From the NCBI RefSeq assembly GCF_012516315.1, contig NZ_CP051185.1:641459-705458 (forward strand): 64,000 bases of DNA, in the 5' to 3' direction. A model generated the notes under the pieces. The model worked only from the letters and a program-made list of their open reading frames with translations. It was not told the origin of the DNA and made no database searches. Below are positions 18,985 to 28,547 of the stretch, one piece after another. The position numbers were made by a program, and so were the translations under genes. The DNA comes from Limnospira fusiformis SAG 85.79 (GTDB taxonomy: Bacteria; Cyanobacteriota; Cyanobacteriia; Cyanobacteriales; Microcoleaceae). Every line of letters starts with the position of its first letter. The first letter of the stretch is position 1.

Positions 18985-19329
18985 TTATCGATAAACACAA
19001 TTACTTAAATATAGACTCCAAACAAAACCTTCTATGGGTCCGATAATGCGAGTCCAGTTTGGTCCTTCTCTACCGTCTGTTATTCCTAAAATTACGCGAG
19101 TTCCATTGGGTAAACTACCAACAATTTTACCAGCAGGAGTTGCTCGCACATTTAAGGGAGTTCCGGTAGGGTCATTGACAATACAAGCGCCTACAGGGGT
19201 TTGAGCGAGTTGTAATTCCTGAGACGGTTTAACAGAGTCAAAATCAGTAAATGCGATCGCTGCTGTTCCCCAACCCGTAGCGGTGACTAGGATTATTGAA
19301 ATCATTACAGAACCAGACCAATTATTCAT
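18985..19329 (-). CDS. Secreted SH3-domain protein
   Basis: This is a 114-residue protein with a signal peptide (hydrophobic run up to ATGWGTAAIAFT). One bacterial SH3 (SH3b) domain follows: CIVNDPTGTPLNVRATPAGK, then GTRVILGI and WTRIIGPIEGFVWSLYLSNC. Two Cys residues at either end may form a disulfide. Such domains usually bind cell-wall peptides. It converges with the gene on its right flank and stands alone. Function beyond cell-envelope binding is not visible. Confidence 0.75.
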   Translation of the reverse strand: MNNWSGSVMISIILVTATGWGTAAIAFTDFDSVKPSQELQLAQTPVGACIVNDPTGTPLNVRATPAGKIVGSLPNGTRVILGITDGREGPNWTRIIGPIEGFVWSLYLSNCVYR

Positions 19330-19482
19330 TTATCGGTGTTTGTTGGTGATGATTTGACTATTTCCATTATAGTTGTTAATCGACCGTAAGCAGCCATTTT
19401 TTAACCAAACTTAATATTGGTCACTCATGGGTAAGTTTAAACCGGGGTAGAAATTACCATAAATTCCACCCCCAAATTAAGC

Positions 19483-20793
19483 CTAACTTTCCATAGCTGA
19501 CACCGACTTAGGGACTCCAGCCGTAAGAACCTCATAACCATCTGTTGTCACCAAGACATCATCCTCAATTCTCACCCCTATTCCCAGCCATCGCTCATGG
19601 ATCTCTGGTTGTCCTTCCACGGGTTTAATATCCGGTTTAATATAAATCCCCGGTTCCACAGTTAACACCTGTCCTGGCTGCAATAATTGCGGTTCTTCAC
19701 CCCACTGATAAACCCCGACATCATGAACATCTAAACCCAACCAATGTCCGGTTCTGTGCATATAAAAATGCTTATATTTTTGTTCCTTAATAATCTCCTC
19801 AATATCGCCTTTGAGTAATCCTAAATCTAGCAAACCTTCTACCAAAACCCGCACCGCCGTATCATGTAACTGGTTATAGGGATTTCCTGGTTTCACTTGT
19901 TCAATGGCGGCGATTTGTGCGCGCAAAACCAACTCATAAATAGTTTTTTGCTCTGGTGTAAACTTACCATTAACGGGAAAAGTGCGAGTAATATCAGCAT
20001 TATAATATTGATAAGCGCAACCCGCATCAATCAACAATAAATCCTGGTCTTGCATTTGGCGATTATTCTCAATGTAATGCAAAATACAAGCATTTTCACC
20101 AGAGGCGACAATGGAAGGATAGGCGGGAGTCGCACCATGTTGACTAAAGAAATATTCAATTTCAGCTTGTACCTGATATTCATACTTCCCGGGTTGAGCA
20201 AATTCTCGCGCTCTCTGGTGAGCATCTACAGAAATTTCCGCCGCTTTTCGCATCAATTCCAATTCTTTGGGGCTTTTAATTAGCCTTTGAGGATGGAGAA
20301 TTGTGCCAGCATCTTGGATAGCAATGGGACCTGTGCCATGTTTAGGATAAACCCGGATTAAATTTTGCCAATGGTTGAGAATTATCTGGTTAAATTGTTG
20401 ATCAGGTCCTAGTCGGTAATAAATGCGATCGGCTTTTTGCAGGTATTGGGATAATTTTTCGTCTAATTCATGAATGGGATAAGCCTCGTCAGCACCATAA
20501 ATAGTTTTAGCATTATCAACCCCAACTCGATATCCTGTCCAGGTTTCTTTTTCGGGGTCTTTGGGTTGTACAAATAGAATAAATTTATGTTTTTCGTGGT
20601 GGGGTGCTAAGACGGCGACGGCGTTGGGTTCATTAAAGCCAGTTAGGTAGAAAAAATCGCTATCTTGGCGGTAAGAATATTCAACGTCGTTGTGCATAAC
20701 TGCTGTGGGCGCACTTCTAAAAATGGCAGTACCCCCACCAATTTTAGCCATTAACTGTTCGCGACGCTGTTTATATTCTACTGGTGTGGTCAT
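19483..20793 (-). CDS. pepP: Xaa-Pro aminopeptidase (M24B)
   Basis: This is a 436-residue dimetal aminopeptidase that removes an N-terminal residue preceding proline. The N-terminal creatinase-like domain (residues 1-165) contains YSYRQDSDFFYLTGFNEPNA. The pita-bread catalytic domain follows. Metal ligands are visible in order: Asp in LLIDAGCAYQYYNADITRTF (two Asp), His in HRTGHWLGLDVHDVG, Glu in TVEPGIYI and Glu in GVRIEDDVLVT. Length and motif order match PepP of E. coli and Synechocystis. It stands as a single gene, cytosolic by its lack of signal peptide. Confidence 0.95.
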   Translation of the reverse strand: MTTPVEYKQRREQLMAKIGGGTAIFRSAPTAVMHNDVEYSYRQDSDFFYLTGFNEPNAVAVLAPHHEKHKFILFVQPKDPEKETWTGYRVGVDNAKTIYGADEAYPIHELDEKLSQYLQKADRIYYRLGPDQQFNQIILNHWQNLIRVYPKHGTGPIAIQDAGTILHPQRLIKSPKELELMRKAAEISVDAHQRAREFAQPGKYEYQVQAEIEYFFSQHGATPAYPSIVASGENACILHYIENNRQMQDQDLLLIDAGCAYQYYNADITRTFPVNGKFTPEQKTIYELVLRAQIAAIEQVKPGNPYNQLHDTAVRVLVEGLLDLGLLKGDIEEIIKEQKYKHFYMHRTGHWLGLDVHDVGVYQWGEEPQLLQPGQVLTVEPGIYIKPDIKPVEGQPEIHERWLGIGVRIEDDVLVTTDGYEVLTAGVPKSVSAMES

Positions 20794-21001
20794 TGGTTAA
20801 CTGTTCCTGATAAAGATTCTTGTGGTGTTTGATAATATAGCAGATTTCATTCTGTCAAGCGGGATTGGTAATTGATAATGATGGGTGAGTGGGGGGTGAT
20901 TAATATAGCGCGTCGCCTCCCGTGGCTGGATATGGTTTCCCTTTCCCGGAGTCGAAGGGGGAGCAAGTATGAGCAAAATTGTAGGGTATGGGGGGTACAT
21001 G

Positions 21002-21033
21002 AAAAAACCCAGTCTCTTGAATAAGAAACTGGG
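21002..21033 (-). terminator. Rho-independent terminator of ftsH
   Basis: On the minus strand CCCAGTTTCTT pairs with AAGAGACTGGG around an ATTC loop, with a single G-T pair. It is followed directly by six T (21007-21002). It lies 36 bp after the ftsH stop, a textbook factor-independent terminator. Confidence 0.92.
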
Positions 21034-21068
21034 CGGAAATTTTCAGAGCGATTTCTCAGGTAGAGAAA

Positions 21069-22958
21069 TTATAATACTGGAGCAAACCGTTCTTTTTCGG
21101 GAACTTCAGTGTATTCGGCTACAATTTGCCGAAATTCGTCTCCATCAATGGTTTCTTTTTCGATGAGTAAATCAACTAGGCGATCGATAACTTCGCGGTG
21201 ATCGCGAATGATTTGACAAGCATCTTGATAACAATGTTCGGCGATCGCTTTAATTTGAGAATCAATGCGGGAAGCAATTTGATTAGAATACTCAGTGCGG
21301 GTAGCAAAATCCCGACCCAGGAAAACCTCACCCTGGGAAGATTCCAGAGACAGCGGGCCGAGGTCAGACATACCATAACGAGTCACCATTTGACGAGCCA
21401 TTCCCGCCACCTGTTGCAGGTCTCCACCCGCGCCGGTGGTAACTTCGGCATCACCAAAGATCACATCTTCAGCGGCGCGACCGCCCAAAGCGCCGGTAAT
21501 ACGAGCGAGAATTTGAGAGCGAGAAATCAAACCCTGATCCTCATCAGGCATAAACCAGGTCAAACCGCGAGCCTGTCCACGAGGAACTAGGGTTACTTTT
21601 TGAACGGGATCATGATCTTTAATCAGAGTACCAACGATCGCGTGTCCGATCTCATGATAAGCAATCAGACGCTTAGTTTTACCATCAAGGAGGGGGGTTC
21701 CTTCCATACCCGCCACTACCCGATCAACGGCATCATCAATTTCCGCCATGGTAATAGCCTCCTTGCGGCGGCGGGCGGTGAGGATAGCAGCTTCATTAAG
21801 TAGGTTCGCCAGGTCAGCCCCAGTAAATCCGGGAGTCCGACGAGCGATCGCTTCCAGAGACACCTGATCGGCAAGTTTTTTATTGCGGGCGTGAACTTCC
21901 AAAACTGACAGACGGCCCTTAATATCAGGAGCATCGACTATAACTTGGCGATCGAACCTTCCTGGTCGCAACAAAGCCGAATCAAGAACGTCTGGGCGGT
22001 TAGTAGCAGCAATAATAATAATGCCCGTGTTACCCTCAAAACCATCCATTTCAGTTAATAACTGGTTAAGGGTCTGTTCTCGTTCATCATTACCGCCGCC
22101 AATACCAGCACCACGCTGGCGACCGACCGCATCAATTTCATCAATAAAGACGATACAGGGGGCAGTTTCCTTAGCCTTCTTAAACAAATCGCGGACCCTG
22201 GAAGCCCCAACCCCAACAAACATCTCCACAAATTCCGAACCAGAGATGCTAAAGAAGGGAACCCCAGCCTCACCAGCGATCGCCTTAGCCAGGAGAGTTT
22301 TACCAGTTCCCGGAGGTCCAACCAACAAAACACCTTTAGGAATTCTCGCCCCAACAGCCGTAAAGCGTTCCGGCTTTTTCAGGAAGGTAACCACCTCTTG
22401 GAGTTCTTCTTTAGCTTCCTCAACCCCGGCTACATCATCAAACAAAACCCCGGTTTTGGCTTCCATAGAGAAACGAGCCTTAGACTTACCGAAGTTCATG
22501 GCTTGACCAGGGCCACCCGGCACATTATTAGAACGGCGGAACAGGAAAAACAGTCCCACAATCAACAAAATCGGGAAAACCAAATTTCCTAAAAGTCCCC
22601 AAATCGCGCCATCATTACGGGGAGGGTGAGAGTCAAAGCTAATATTAGCAGCACGCAGGCGAGAAATTAGTTCCGGGGCGTTATTAGGCAAATCGACCCG
22701 TAGGCGCTGCACTCCATTGTCTAATTGAGGATCAATTGCCTCGACGATCGCCGTCCGTCCCCCCTCATATAGATCGACACTGGTAACGCGCCCAGCATCG
22801 AGATAATCTAAGAATCGGCCATAAGTCATGCGAGTGCTGGCTGTATTATTTTGGGCTATATCTGTCGGGGAAGCAGCAAAAGCACCCTGCCATAGGAAGA
22901 ACCCGATCACCAGAGCCGGGATCGTCCATAGCAGAATTGTTCTCCAAGACGTTTTCAT
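21069..22958 (-). CDS. ftsH: ATP-dependent zinc metalloprotease FtsH (FtsH2/Slr0228 type)
   Basis: This is a 629-residue membrane AAA+ protease. Two membrane segments (about 9-27 and 122-140) flank a small lumenal domain. The AAA+ module has Walker A GPPGTGKT at 214-221, Walker [10 protein letters not shown] and [23 protein letters not shown]. The M41 protease domain carries the zinc site HEIGH. The N-terminal [20 protein letters not shown] and [20 protein letters not shown] closely resemble Slr0228 of Synechocystis as I remember it. That protease degrades damaged D1 in photosystem II repair, usually as a hetero-oligomer with FtsH3. The paralog number is therefore an inference. A strong terminator follows. 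Confidence 0.95.
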   Translation of the reverse strand: MKTSWRTILLWTIPALVIGFFLWQGAFAASPTDIAQNNTASTRMTYGRFLDYLDAGRVTSVDLYEGGRTAIVEAIDPQLDNGVQRLRVDLPNNAPELISRLRAANISFDSHPPRNDGAIWGLLGNLVFPILLIVGLFFLFRRSNNVPGGPGQAMNFGKSKARFSMEAKTGVLFDDVAGVEEAKEELQEVVTFLKKPERFTAVGARIPKGVLLVGPPGTGKTLLAKAIAGEAGVPFFSISGSEFVEMFVGVGASRVRDLFKKAKETAPCIVFIDEIDAVGRQRGAGIGGGNDEREQTLNQLLTEMDGFEGNTGIIIIAATNRPDVLDSALLRPGRFDRQVIVDAPDIKGRLSVLEVHARNKKLADQVSLEAIARRTPGFTGADLANLLNEAAILTARRRKEAITMAEIDDAVDRVVAGMEGTPLLDGKTKRLIAYHEIGHAIVGTLIKDHDPVQKVTLVPRGQARGLTWFMPDEDQGLISRSQILARITGALGGRAAEDVIFGDAEVTTGAGGDLQQVAGMARQMVTRYGMSDLGPLSLESSQGEVFLGRDFATRTEYSNQIASRIDSQIKAIAEHCYQDACQIIRDHREVIDRLVDLLIEKETIDGDEFRQIVAEYTEVPEKERFAPVL

Positions 22959-23580
22959 AAATTCCGTTGCCTCTATGTCCTATACATCAGAAGTTTCTTA
23001 AAACTCAGCCCAGTTAATGGCTAAGATTAAAGATATTCATAATCTTAACTAAATTTAACGTAAGAGTCTGTGATCAGGCAACCAGGCCGGGGAGTTTAAT
23101 GGCCCGCTACAGTTGATGAGGGGGAAAAGTCCTGATACGGAAAAATATCAGTGGGATATAATCTGACAATGGGGGACAGCAGGCTATAATCCTAGGAATT
23201 GTAGTTAGAGATGATTATTTCGCGCGCGAAGTAGGGTAAAGTTACCGTTGTTGGATTGCCTATATCTAAATCTCAGGAAAGTTATAACTATGGGAGAATT
23301 GTCAGAAGGTTGCTAGACACTCAAACTCATATTTCTGAATTCAAGTTGTGAGAATGGGGCGGCAACGTGGCAATTAACATCGAAAGCATGAGATTTAAGT
23401 ACCCTGATGTACTGGTCAACTGGGTTGTGAGGCAACCCAAACGCTTCTTCTGATCTCAGCTTGACTGTTGAGAACTTTAGTTCCCGATGGCAAGTCTGAT
23501 GGCCGAAAGAAGAATCTCACGGACTTAGTCCCTCTGAGTGTCACAATTTTTGAGTCTTCGTGAAGTAACGGATTTTTCAG
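22959..23580 (+). promoter_or_regulatory. Long gene-free region between ftsH and parM-like gene
   Basis: No ORF of note lies in this 622 bp. It separates two divergent genes and must hold both promoters. The half nearest the parM-like gene (about 23330-23570) is rich in short complementary stretches, for example CTTCTT near 23442 and AAGAAGAA near 23509. This could mean a structured leader or a centromere-like site. No direct iterons and no known riboswitch were recognised. Confidence 0.35.
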
Positions 23581-24705
23581 ATGCAGAGTAACAAACAGCC
23601 CGGACAGTCACAGTCACAGTCACCGTTAGCTAAAGCTACCACTACCACAACCAAACCGACCACTACTACTGTAGTCGGCCGCTCAACGATTCTCAGCGTT
23701 GACTTGGGGAGAACCGCAACTAAATCTTGTATTAGTCGCAACCCCGCAGATGTGGTTTTTGTTCCCTCGAATGTTGCTCAAATGAGTGTAGAAAAAGCCC
23801 GTGGCGGTGGCTTTGAGTCGAAAAACACCGATCCACTGTTGGATCTATGGCTGGAATATCAGGGAAATGGTTTTGCCGTAGGTCAACTGGCTGCTGATTT
23901 TGGAGCAAGTCTGTTTGGCGTAGATCCCGCCGCCAACCCCTCCAAGGTGAACGATGCCCTAATTAAGATCTTTGCTTGTGTGGGATATTTCAACCTTAAA
24001 GGTGATCTTGATGTGGTGCTGGGCTTACCATTTTACTCTCAAGAACAGTTTGAGCGGGAGAAAGAACAAATTATTAGTCTCCTCACTGGACCCAATACGT
24101 TGGTCTTTAGGGGTGAGCAAGTAGTGGTTGATATCCAGAGTGTTCGGGTAATGCCAGAAGGCTATGGTAGCCTGATTTGGTGTGAAGCCCAGGGCAGCAA
24201 GGATGCGCCTAACTTTGCGGATCTTTCTGTAGCTGTTGTTGATGTGGGACATCAAACTACGGATTTCTTGACTGTGGATCGCTTCCGCTTTGCTCGTGGG
24301 GTTTCTCAGAGTGAAGTGTTTGCCATGAGTAAGTTTTATGAGGAAGTCGCCGCTAAGATTGAGGGAGCCGATGCTCAATCCCTATTCCTCCTAGAGGCAG
24401 TACATAAACCTCAAGGACAGCGTTTTTATCGTCCCAGAGGCGCGACTAAACCTGCTAACCTAGATGAAATTGTACCTGAGTTGCGTAAGGTTTTTGCACG
24501 GGATCTTTGCGATCGCGTGGTAAAATGGCTCCCAGAAAGGGTCACAGATGTAGTGATTACTGGCGGCGGTGGTGAGTTTTTCTGGCAAGATTTACAACCC
24601 CTGCTCAAAGACGCTCAGTTAAGAGCTCATCTGACTCAACCGGCTCGTAAAGCCAACGCCCTAGGACAATATGTCTATGGGGAAGCTCAACTAGCCAAAC
24701 GCTAA
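23581..24705 (+). CDS. parM: ParM/StbA-type actin-like protein
   Basis: This 374-residue protein belongs to the ParM/Alp actin-like ATPases that form filaments and push plasmids or other DNA apart. After a Thr-rich N-terminal tail (residues 1-37), the actin-fold motifs are visible. They are ILSVDLGRTATKSCI (phosphate 1), AVVDVGHQTTDFLTVD (phosphate 2) and VVITGGGGEFFW (adenosine motif). Length is typical. There is no obvious plasmid backbone around it, and housekeeping genes flank it. The downstream gene at 24837 may be its DNA-binding partner. A transport role in DNA segregation is known for the family. What it moves here is unknown. Confidence 0.85.
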   Translation: MQSNKQPGQSQSQSPLAKATTTTTKPTTTTVVGRSTILSVDLGRTATKSCISRNPADVVFVPSNVAQMSVEKARGGGFESKNTDPLLDLWLEYQGNGFAVGQLAADFGASLFGVDPAANPSKVNDALIKIFACVGYFNLKGDLDVVLGLPFYSQEQFEREKEQIISLLTGPNTLVFRGEQVVVDIQSVRVMPEGYGSLIWCEAQGSKDAPNFADLSVAVVDVGHQTTDFLTVDRFRFARGVSQSEVFAMSKFYEEVAAKIEGADAQSLFLLEAVHKPQGQRFYRPRGATKPANLDEIVPELRKVFARDLCDRVVKWLPERVTDVVITGGGGEFFWQDLQPLLKDAQLRAHLTQPARKANALGQYVYGEAQLAKR

Positions 24706-24721
24706 TTAATTGGTTTTTTTC

Positions 24722-24749
24722 ATCCCGTTGGGTGGTTTCTCAACGGGAT
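24722..24749. terminator. Hairpin between parM-like and partner gene
   Basis: ATCCCGTTG pairs with CAACGGGAT around a 10-nt loop. There is a T6 run upstream rather than downstream, so it is not a classic terminator for the plus strand. It may attenuate read-through to the partner gene or stabilise the parM mRNA. Confidence 0.45.
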
Positions 24750-24836
24750 AGCCTGTTTGGGGGTGAAATTAGATCTAATTACTGCTAAACTGGGTTAGTC
24801 CTCATTGGCAGGTCTGCCCATACGTCCTACCTAACT

Positions 24837-25427
24837 ATGCTCTGGGTTAATAAAAAACTTACGCAGTCGGTTACTTTTACTGAGGATGCTGCTGATCAAA
24901 CTCTGTTAGAGGCGATCGAAAAGGAGCTATCTCTCACCAAATATCAAACTTTTAGCAATCTCTGTAAACAGGCTTTGTGGCAGTTTCTGTTGAGTTCTCC
25001 CACCACACAGACCCCTGTGGTTAACAATGATTACCGCTCGGAAATTACCTCGGAAAGACCTGTAAACCCCCCTCCTAATCTAAAACCTATTGAAGAGGGT
25101 TTATTGAGTCTCCAGAGGCAATTAGGGGTTTTGGAGCGACAGCTACAAGCCCAAAAAACGGAAAATCAAACCCAACAACTTGAGAGTCAGGTTAATCAGT
25201 TAACCCAGCAGCTTGCTCAATTTCAGTCGGCGATCGCATCTAAACTAGATGCTACCAATGAGGCGATCGCTCAAATACCTAGTCAATTACCCCAAATTAC
25301 ATCACCTCCCCCACCACCAGAACCCCCTCGGTCAACTGCGCCATCTCCCCCACCACCAGAACCCGTCCACCCCCAAGAAGCCGACCCACTGCTTCAGCGT
25401 CTGAGTTCCCTGGTGGATGATTTTTAA
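24837..25427 (+). CDS. Candidate ParR-like adaptor (RHH plus coiled coil)
   Basis: This 196-residue protein starts with a segment compatible with a ribbon-helix-helix fold: LTQSVTFTEDAADQTLLEAI, then SLTKYQTFSNLCKQALWQFL (residues 6-50). A Gln-rich coiled coil follows (about 90-145: LQRQLGVLERQLQAQKTE and LESQVNQLTQQLAQF). A Pro-rich stretch with two PPPPEP repeats comes next, and a short acidic tail (LLQRLSSLVDDF). A DNA-binding head plus a C-terminal tail that contacts the filament is the ParR plan, and the gene follows a ParM homologue by 131 bp. The ParR role is an inference from layout, since sequence identity to known ParR could not be tested. Confidence 0.55.
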   Translation: MLWVNKKLTQSVTFTEDAADQTLLEAIEKELSLTKYQTFSNLCKQALWQFLLSSPTTQTPVVNNDYRSEITSERPVNPPPNLKPIEEGLLSLQRQLGVLERQLQAQKTENQTQQLESQVNQLTQQLAQFQSAIASKLDATNEAIAQIPSQLPQITSPPPPPEPPRSTAPSPPPPEPVHPQEADPLLQRLSSLVDDF

Positions 25428-25460
25428 CATCAAGTTACTGTTGGGAGAGTTGCTATTGGC

Positions 25461-26159
25461 TTATTTATTCAGGGTCTCTACTGCTATAGCTGCCGCCCAA
25501 TTGTCAATTTCCCAGGTTTTTAAATACCAATCTTGGGGGGAATATCCAACTATTTTAGCCCGGAAAAGTTGACCATAATTTTGGGGTAAAATCTCCACAT
25601 CTTTTAAGCCCATTAATCCCGTACCAGTGGCTTTTAGTAAGGCTTCTTTCGCAGTCCAAAGCTGAAAAAAAGCCCGGTTTTGTGCGGATTTTGGATAGTT
25701 ATAAAGTTGGGAATATTCCGCCTCACAAAAAAAGCGTTTGGCTAAGGTTAATCCATCCAGGGGGCGGATTTTTTCCAAGTCAATACCAACTCTGCGGTTC
25801 AAGGCGATCGCATATAGAGCCTTACCGTGGGAGTGGGAAAGATTAAACTGAATTTCACCCTGAGAATTTCCGGTAATTAAACCCGGTTTTCCCTGGGGAG
25901 TATAGGCGAATTCCAACCCCTGGGGAGCCACCCCCACATAAGAGGCTAAAATCTGGCGGAGAATGGCACGAGCGGCGGTAAAATGGAGGCGATCGCTCTC
26001 CCGACGAAACCGCGCCGCCCTTTGTCTTTCCTCAGCACTTAGGAGTCCTTCCAGACCAGCAATTTGACTTAAATTCAAATCCAAATCAGCCTGCCAAACC
26101 TCCACAGTCGGAGCGATCGCATCATCCCCAAACGGGGTAAAATGAACCCGTTGCCACAT
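25461..26159 (-). CDS. 4'-phosphopantetheinyl transferase (Sfp/HetI type)
   Basis: This 232-residue enzyme transfers the phosphopantetheine arm from CoA to a serine of acyl- or peptidyl-carrier proteins. The family motifs are visible: RFRRESDRLHFTAARAILR, PQGKPGL, FNLSHSHGKALYAI, VGIDLEKIRP (Mg-binding Asp-x-Glu) and FFQLWTAKEALLKATGTGL (W-x-x-K-E-A). Length is typical of the Sfp group. Cyanobacteria often have only one such enzyme, serving fatty-acid, NRPS/PKS and heterocyst glycolipid pathways. Its start codon abuts the stop codon of the Wzz/Wzc-like gene, so it is translated in the same operon. Confidence 0.93.
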   Translation of the reverse strand: MWQRVHFTPFGDDAIAPTVEVWQADLDLNLSQIAGLEGLLSAEERQRAARFRRESDRLHFTAARAILRQILASYVGVAPQGLEFAYTPQGKPGLITGNSQGEIQFNLSHSHGKALYAIALNRRVGIDLEKIRPLDGLTLAKRFFCEAEYSQLYNYPKSAQNRAFFQLWTAKEALLKATGTGLMGLKDVEILPQNYGQLFRAKIVGYSPQDWYLKTWEIDNWAAAIAVETLNK

Positions 26160-28385
26160 TTAACGCCTAGCGCCAGAAGGCAATTGAGGAATAGGCTGTA
26201 AATCCCTAGGTAAAGCCGGACGATCCAAAGAATCAACACCCTGAATATCAATCAATTCGCCATCATCTTCAGGCAGAAGACCGAGTTCAGCCCCATTAAT
26301 AATAGCACCAAGTAACTTCGGCCGATATTTTTTCGGTCCAGTTTGCTCCTCATCAGTTTCCGTCAACTGATCAGCCAATTGATTCATCTGAGCCGACATA
26401 GTACAATTAGCTCTAGCCACCAAAACCATGCCATCAGTTAACGGTTCCAGAGTCAAGGCATCATTATGATCACTCCAAGCAGGTACATCGACAATCACCA
26501 CATCAAAGCGATGGCGCACCTCTTTAAGTAAACGTCGCATCTCACTAGACTCTAGCACCGCCGTCACTTGTTTTAAGGGACCCGGGGAGGGAATCACATA
26601 GAGATTTTCCACATCTGGAACCATGCGGATACAATTATTCAAATCTCCGTAATAGCGCAAAGGTTCCCAACGGTCTTGAGAATCAATAGCCAATCGCATT
26701 CTCTCAGCTTGGCTTGGCGATCGCAAATCTGCCTCAATTATCAAAGTCCGTTTTCCGGCTTTCGCGGAGGCGATCGCCAAATTATAGGCTGTCAGAGTCT
26801 TACCTTCCGGTCCCTTAGTGCTAGTCATCAACACCACCTTCGGAGGTTTTTGGCCGTTACTGAACAAATTACTACGCACCTGCTCATAAGGTTCCAAATA
26901 CCGAGAATTATGATGTAGTAGTAAAGGCATATCCCAATCCGCATGGTCATCCAAAACATTGGGAACCACCCCCAGAATCGGAATTTCTCGTTCTTTCAAA
27001 GCGCCCTGAATCTCCTCCCAGGTGTAGAATTTACCGCTAAGTATACCCAACGCAAAAATCAGCACCGCACCAACTATCACCCCACCAAAGCCACCCGCAG
27101 CCATGACCAGGATTAAACTAGGTGGTGGTGGTGGATCTTCCACATCAGGAGCCGCCGCCTCCTGAACCACCTGTAAACTGCTCACCGTTTCCGCTTCCGC
27201 CGCCTGAGCGTCAGCCAATTGCGCCTGCATTTTATCGTAGAGAGCCTGTCTATAACCCACCTGTTGTTCTAGCCGCATTTTCTCCATTTGCTTATTAGGA
27301 ATAGTGGCATATTCCCGTTCTAGTCTTTGTCCCACCTCACGGCTAGTAGCAATTTCTTGGAGTAGAGTTTCTTGCTGAGTTTGCAGGTTAATTAAATTTT
27401 GAGCAATTTGCTGTCGGGAGGGGTCTAAGGAAGAATCAACCCGAATTTGGTCAACCTGTCGCAGGGGAGCCGCCACTCCATGACCTCCGAGAACCTCAGA
27501 AGCTCTCGCTTGTAATTGCTGTTCGCTTGCCTGTTGTTGTTTAATTAAATCTGCTACCTGGGGATGAGCATCGGTAAAATCCTTACGGAGAAACTCTAAC
27601 TGAGACTCAATTTGATACAGTTGTACTCGCAATTGAGCAATAATTGGATCAGCGGTCAGCGCTTGGGAAACATAGGCCTGATCGACATTCAATCCTAGTC
27701 TACCTTCCAAACTAGCGATTTGAGCATTAATAGAATCCAGTCTCAATTCAAGCTGTTCTACATGATTTCTATTGGAAATAATCGACTGAGGTAAGGAACC
27801 ACTTGTGATCGCCAATAAAGTAGCGCCTTCTCGCCTATCATACTCTTCCAGAGTATTTTCAGCTTCTCTCAAGTCCGCTCTCGCTGGTCCCATGCGATCT
27901 TGAATTGTGTCGATAATATTGCGGAGTTGTTCGGTATTAATTAAACGGCTCTGTTCGATAATCTCCCGCATTAATACATTGACCACTTCCACAGAGCGAT
28001 CGCGATTATAATCTCTAAAGGTGACTTGAATTGTACCCGGTTGACCACCCTCTCCCGGTCTAATTTGAATCCTAGCGTTAGCACGAAAATCTCTAGGGGT
28101 AATCATCGTTTCATTTAACACCGCCTCAATCACACGGGGTTGTAGTAACATCCGGTCCGTGAGTTGTTGTCCTTGCTGTCGAATATTCTGACCTGTTTGG
28201 GAGAACAAAACGGGCGGATTTTTATAGGTTAAAACTCCTCTGGCTTCGTAGGGAGGTCTTGGCGGCGCTTCCAAAATCATACCCACCCCCCCAGAAATTC
28301 CCAACGCTACTACAAAGGCGGCTAATCCAGCAACTTTATAGTTTTCAAAGGCGATTAAATAGCGTTTAACAATTGGTAAAGTCAT
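26160..28385 (-). CDS. Wzz/Wzc-like polysaccharide co-polymerase with kinase-like ATPase domain
   Basis: This is a 741-residue bitopic inner-membrane protein that sets chain length and drives export of extracellular polysaccharide. It has an N-terminal Wzz domain with TM1 (about 16-36), a long periplasmic coiled-coil region (about 150-410) and a Pro-rich segment leading to TM2 (LILVMAAGGFGGVIVGAVLI). A cytoplasmic BY-kinase-like domain follows, with MTSTKGPEGKTLTAYNLA (Walker A), TLIIEADLRSPS (Walker A') and VVIVDVPAW (Walker B). The C-terminal tail is Pro/Leu-rich and has no tyrosine cluster, unlike E. coli Wzc. Autophosphorylation in the usual manner is therefore doubtful. It lies between the SLBB export protein and the phosphopantetheinyl transferase. 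Confidence 0.88.
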   Translation of the reverse strand: MTLPIVKRYLIAFENYKVAGLAAFVVALGISGGVGMILEAPPRPPYEARGVLTYKNPPVLFSQTGQNIRQQGQQLTDRMLLQPRVIEAVLNETMITPRDFRANARIQIRPGEGGQPGTIQVTFRDYNRDRSVEVVNVLMREIIEQSRLINTEQLRNIIDTIQDRMGPARADLREAENTLEEYDRREGATLLAITSGSLPQSIISNRNHVEQLELRLDSINAQIASLEGRLGLNVDQAYVSQALTADPIIAQLRVQLYQIESQLEFLRKDFTDAHPQVADLIKQQQASEQQLQARASEVLGGHGVAAPLRQVDQIRVDSSLDPSRQQIAQNLINLQTQQETLLQEIATSREVGQRLEREYATIPNKQMEKMRLEQQVGYRQALYDKMQAQLADAQAAEAETVSSLQVVQEAAAPDVEDPPPPPSLILVMAAGGFGGVIVGAVLIFALGILSGKFYTWEEIQGALKEREIPILGVVPNVLDDHADWDMPLLLHHNSRYLEPYEQVRSNLFSNGQKPPKVVLMTSTKGPEGKTLTAYNLAIASAKAGKRTLIIEADLRSPSQAERMRLAIDSQDRWEPLRYYGDLNNCIRMVPDVENLYVIPSPGPLKQVTAVLESSEMRRLLKEVRHRFDVVIVDVPAWSDHNDALTLEPLTDGMVLVARANCTMSAQMNQLADQLTETDEEQTGPKKYRPKLLGAIINGAELGLLPEDDGELIDIQGVDSLDRPALPRDLQPIPQLPSGARR

Positions 28386-28462
28386 GGCAATCTCAGGATT
28401 TTGGGTAATAGCAATTTGGTATTTACAGCCTTTTCAGTAATCATGCCATAGGCCGTCAAAGT

Positions 28463-28484
28463 CCCTCTCCCCCATGGGAGAGGG
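28463..28484. repeat. CCCTCTCCC hairpin, probable dispersed repeat
   Basis: CCCTCTCCC and GGGAGAGGG form a perfect 9-bp stem with a CCAT loop between the SLBB gene and the Wzz-like gene. It is followed by ATTTAGGGTGAGGG, a tail that accompanies similar hairpins dispersed in many cyanobacterial genomes. It may also reduce read-through. Confidence 0.55.
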
Positions 28485-28547
28485 ATTTAGGGTGAGGGTA
28501 ATGTTTAGCACAATTTATCAACAAGCTGTATACCTTTAATTATTCTG

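Noticed and set aside
22959-23580. A known riboswitch or small RNA in the long region before the parM-like gene
   Set aside because: No conserved core of a riboswitch, 6S RNA, tmRNA or tRNA could be recognised by eye.
24722-24749. The hairpin after the parM-like gene as a classic terminator
   Set aside because: The T-run is on the wrong side for the plus strand. It is kept only as a low-confidence hairpin.
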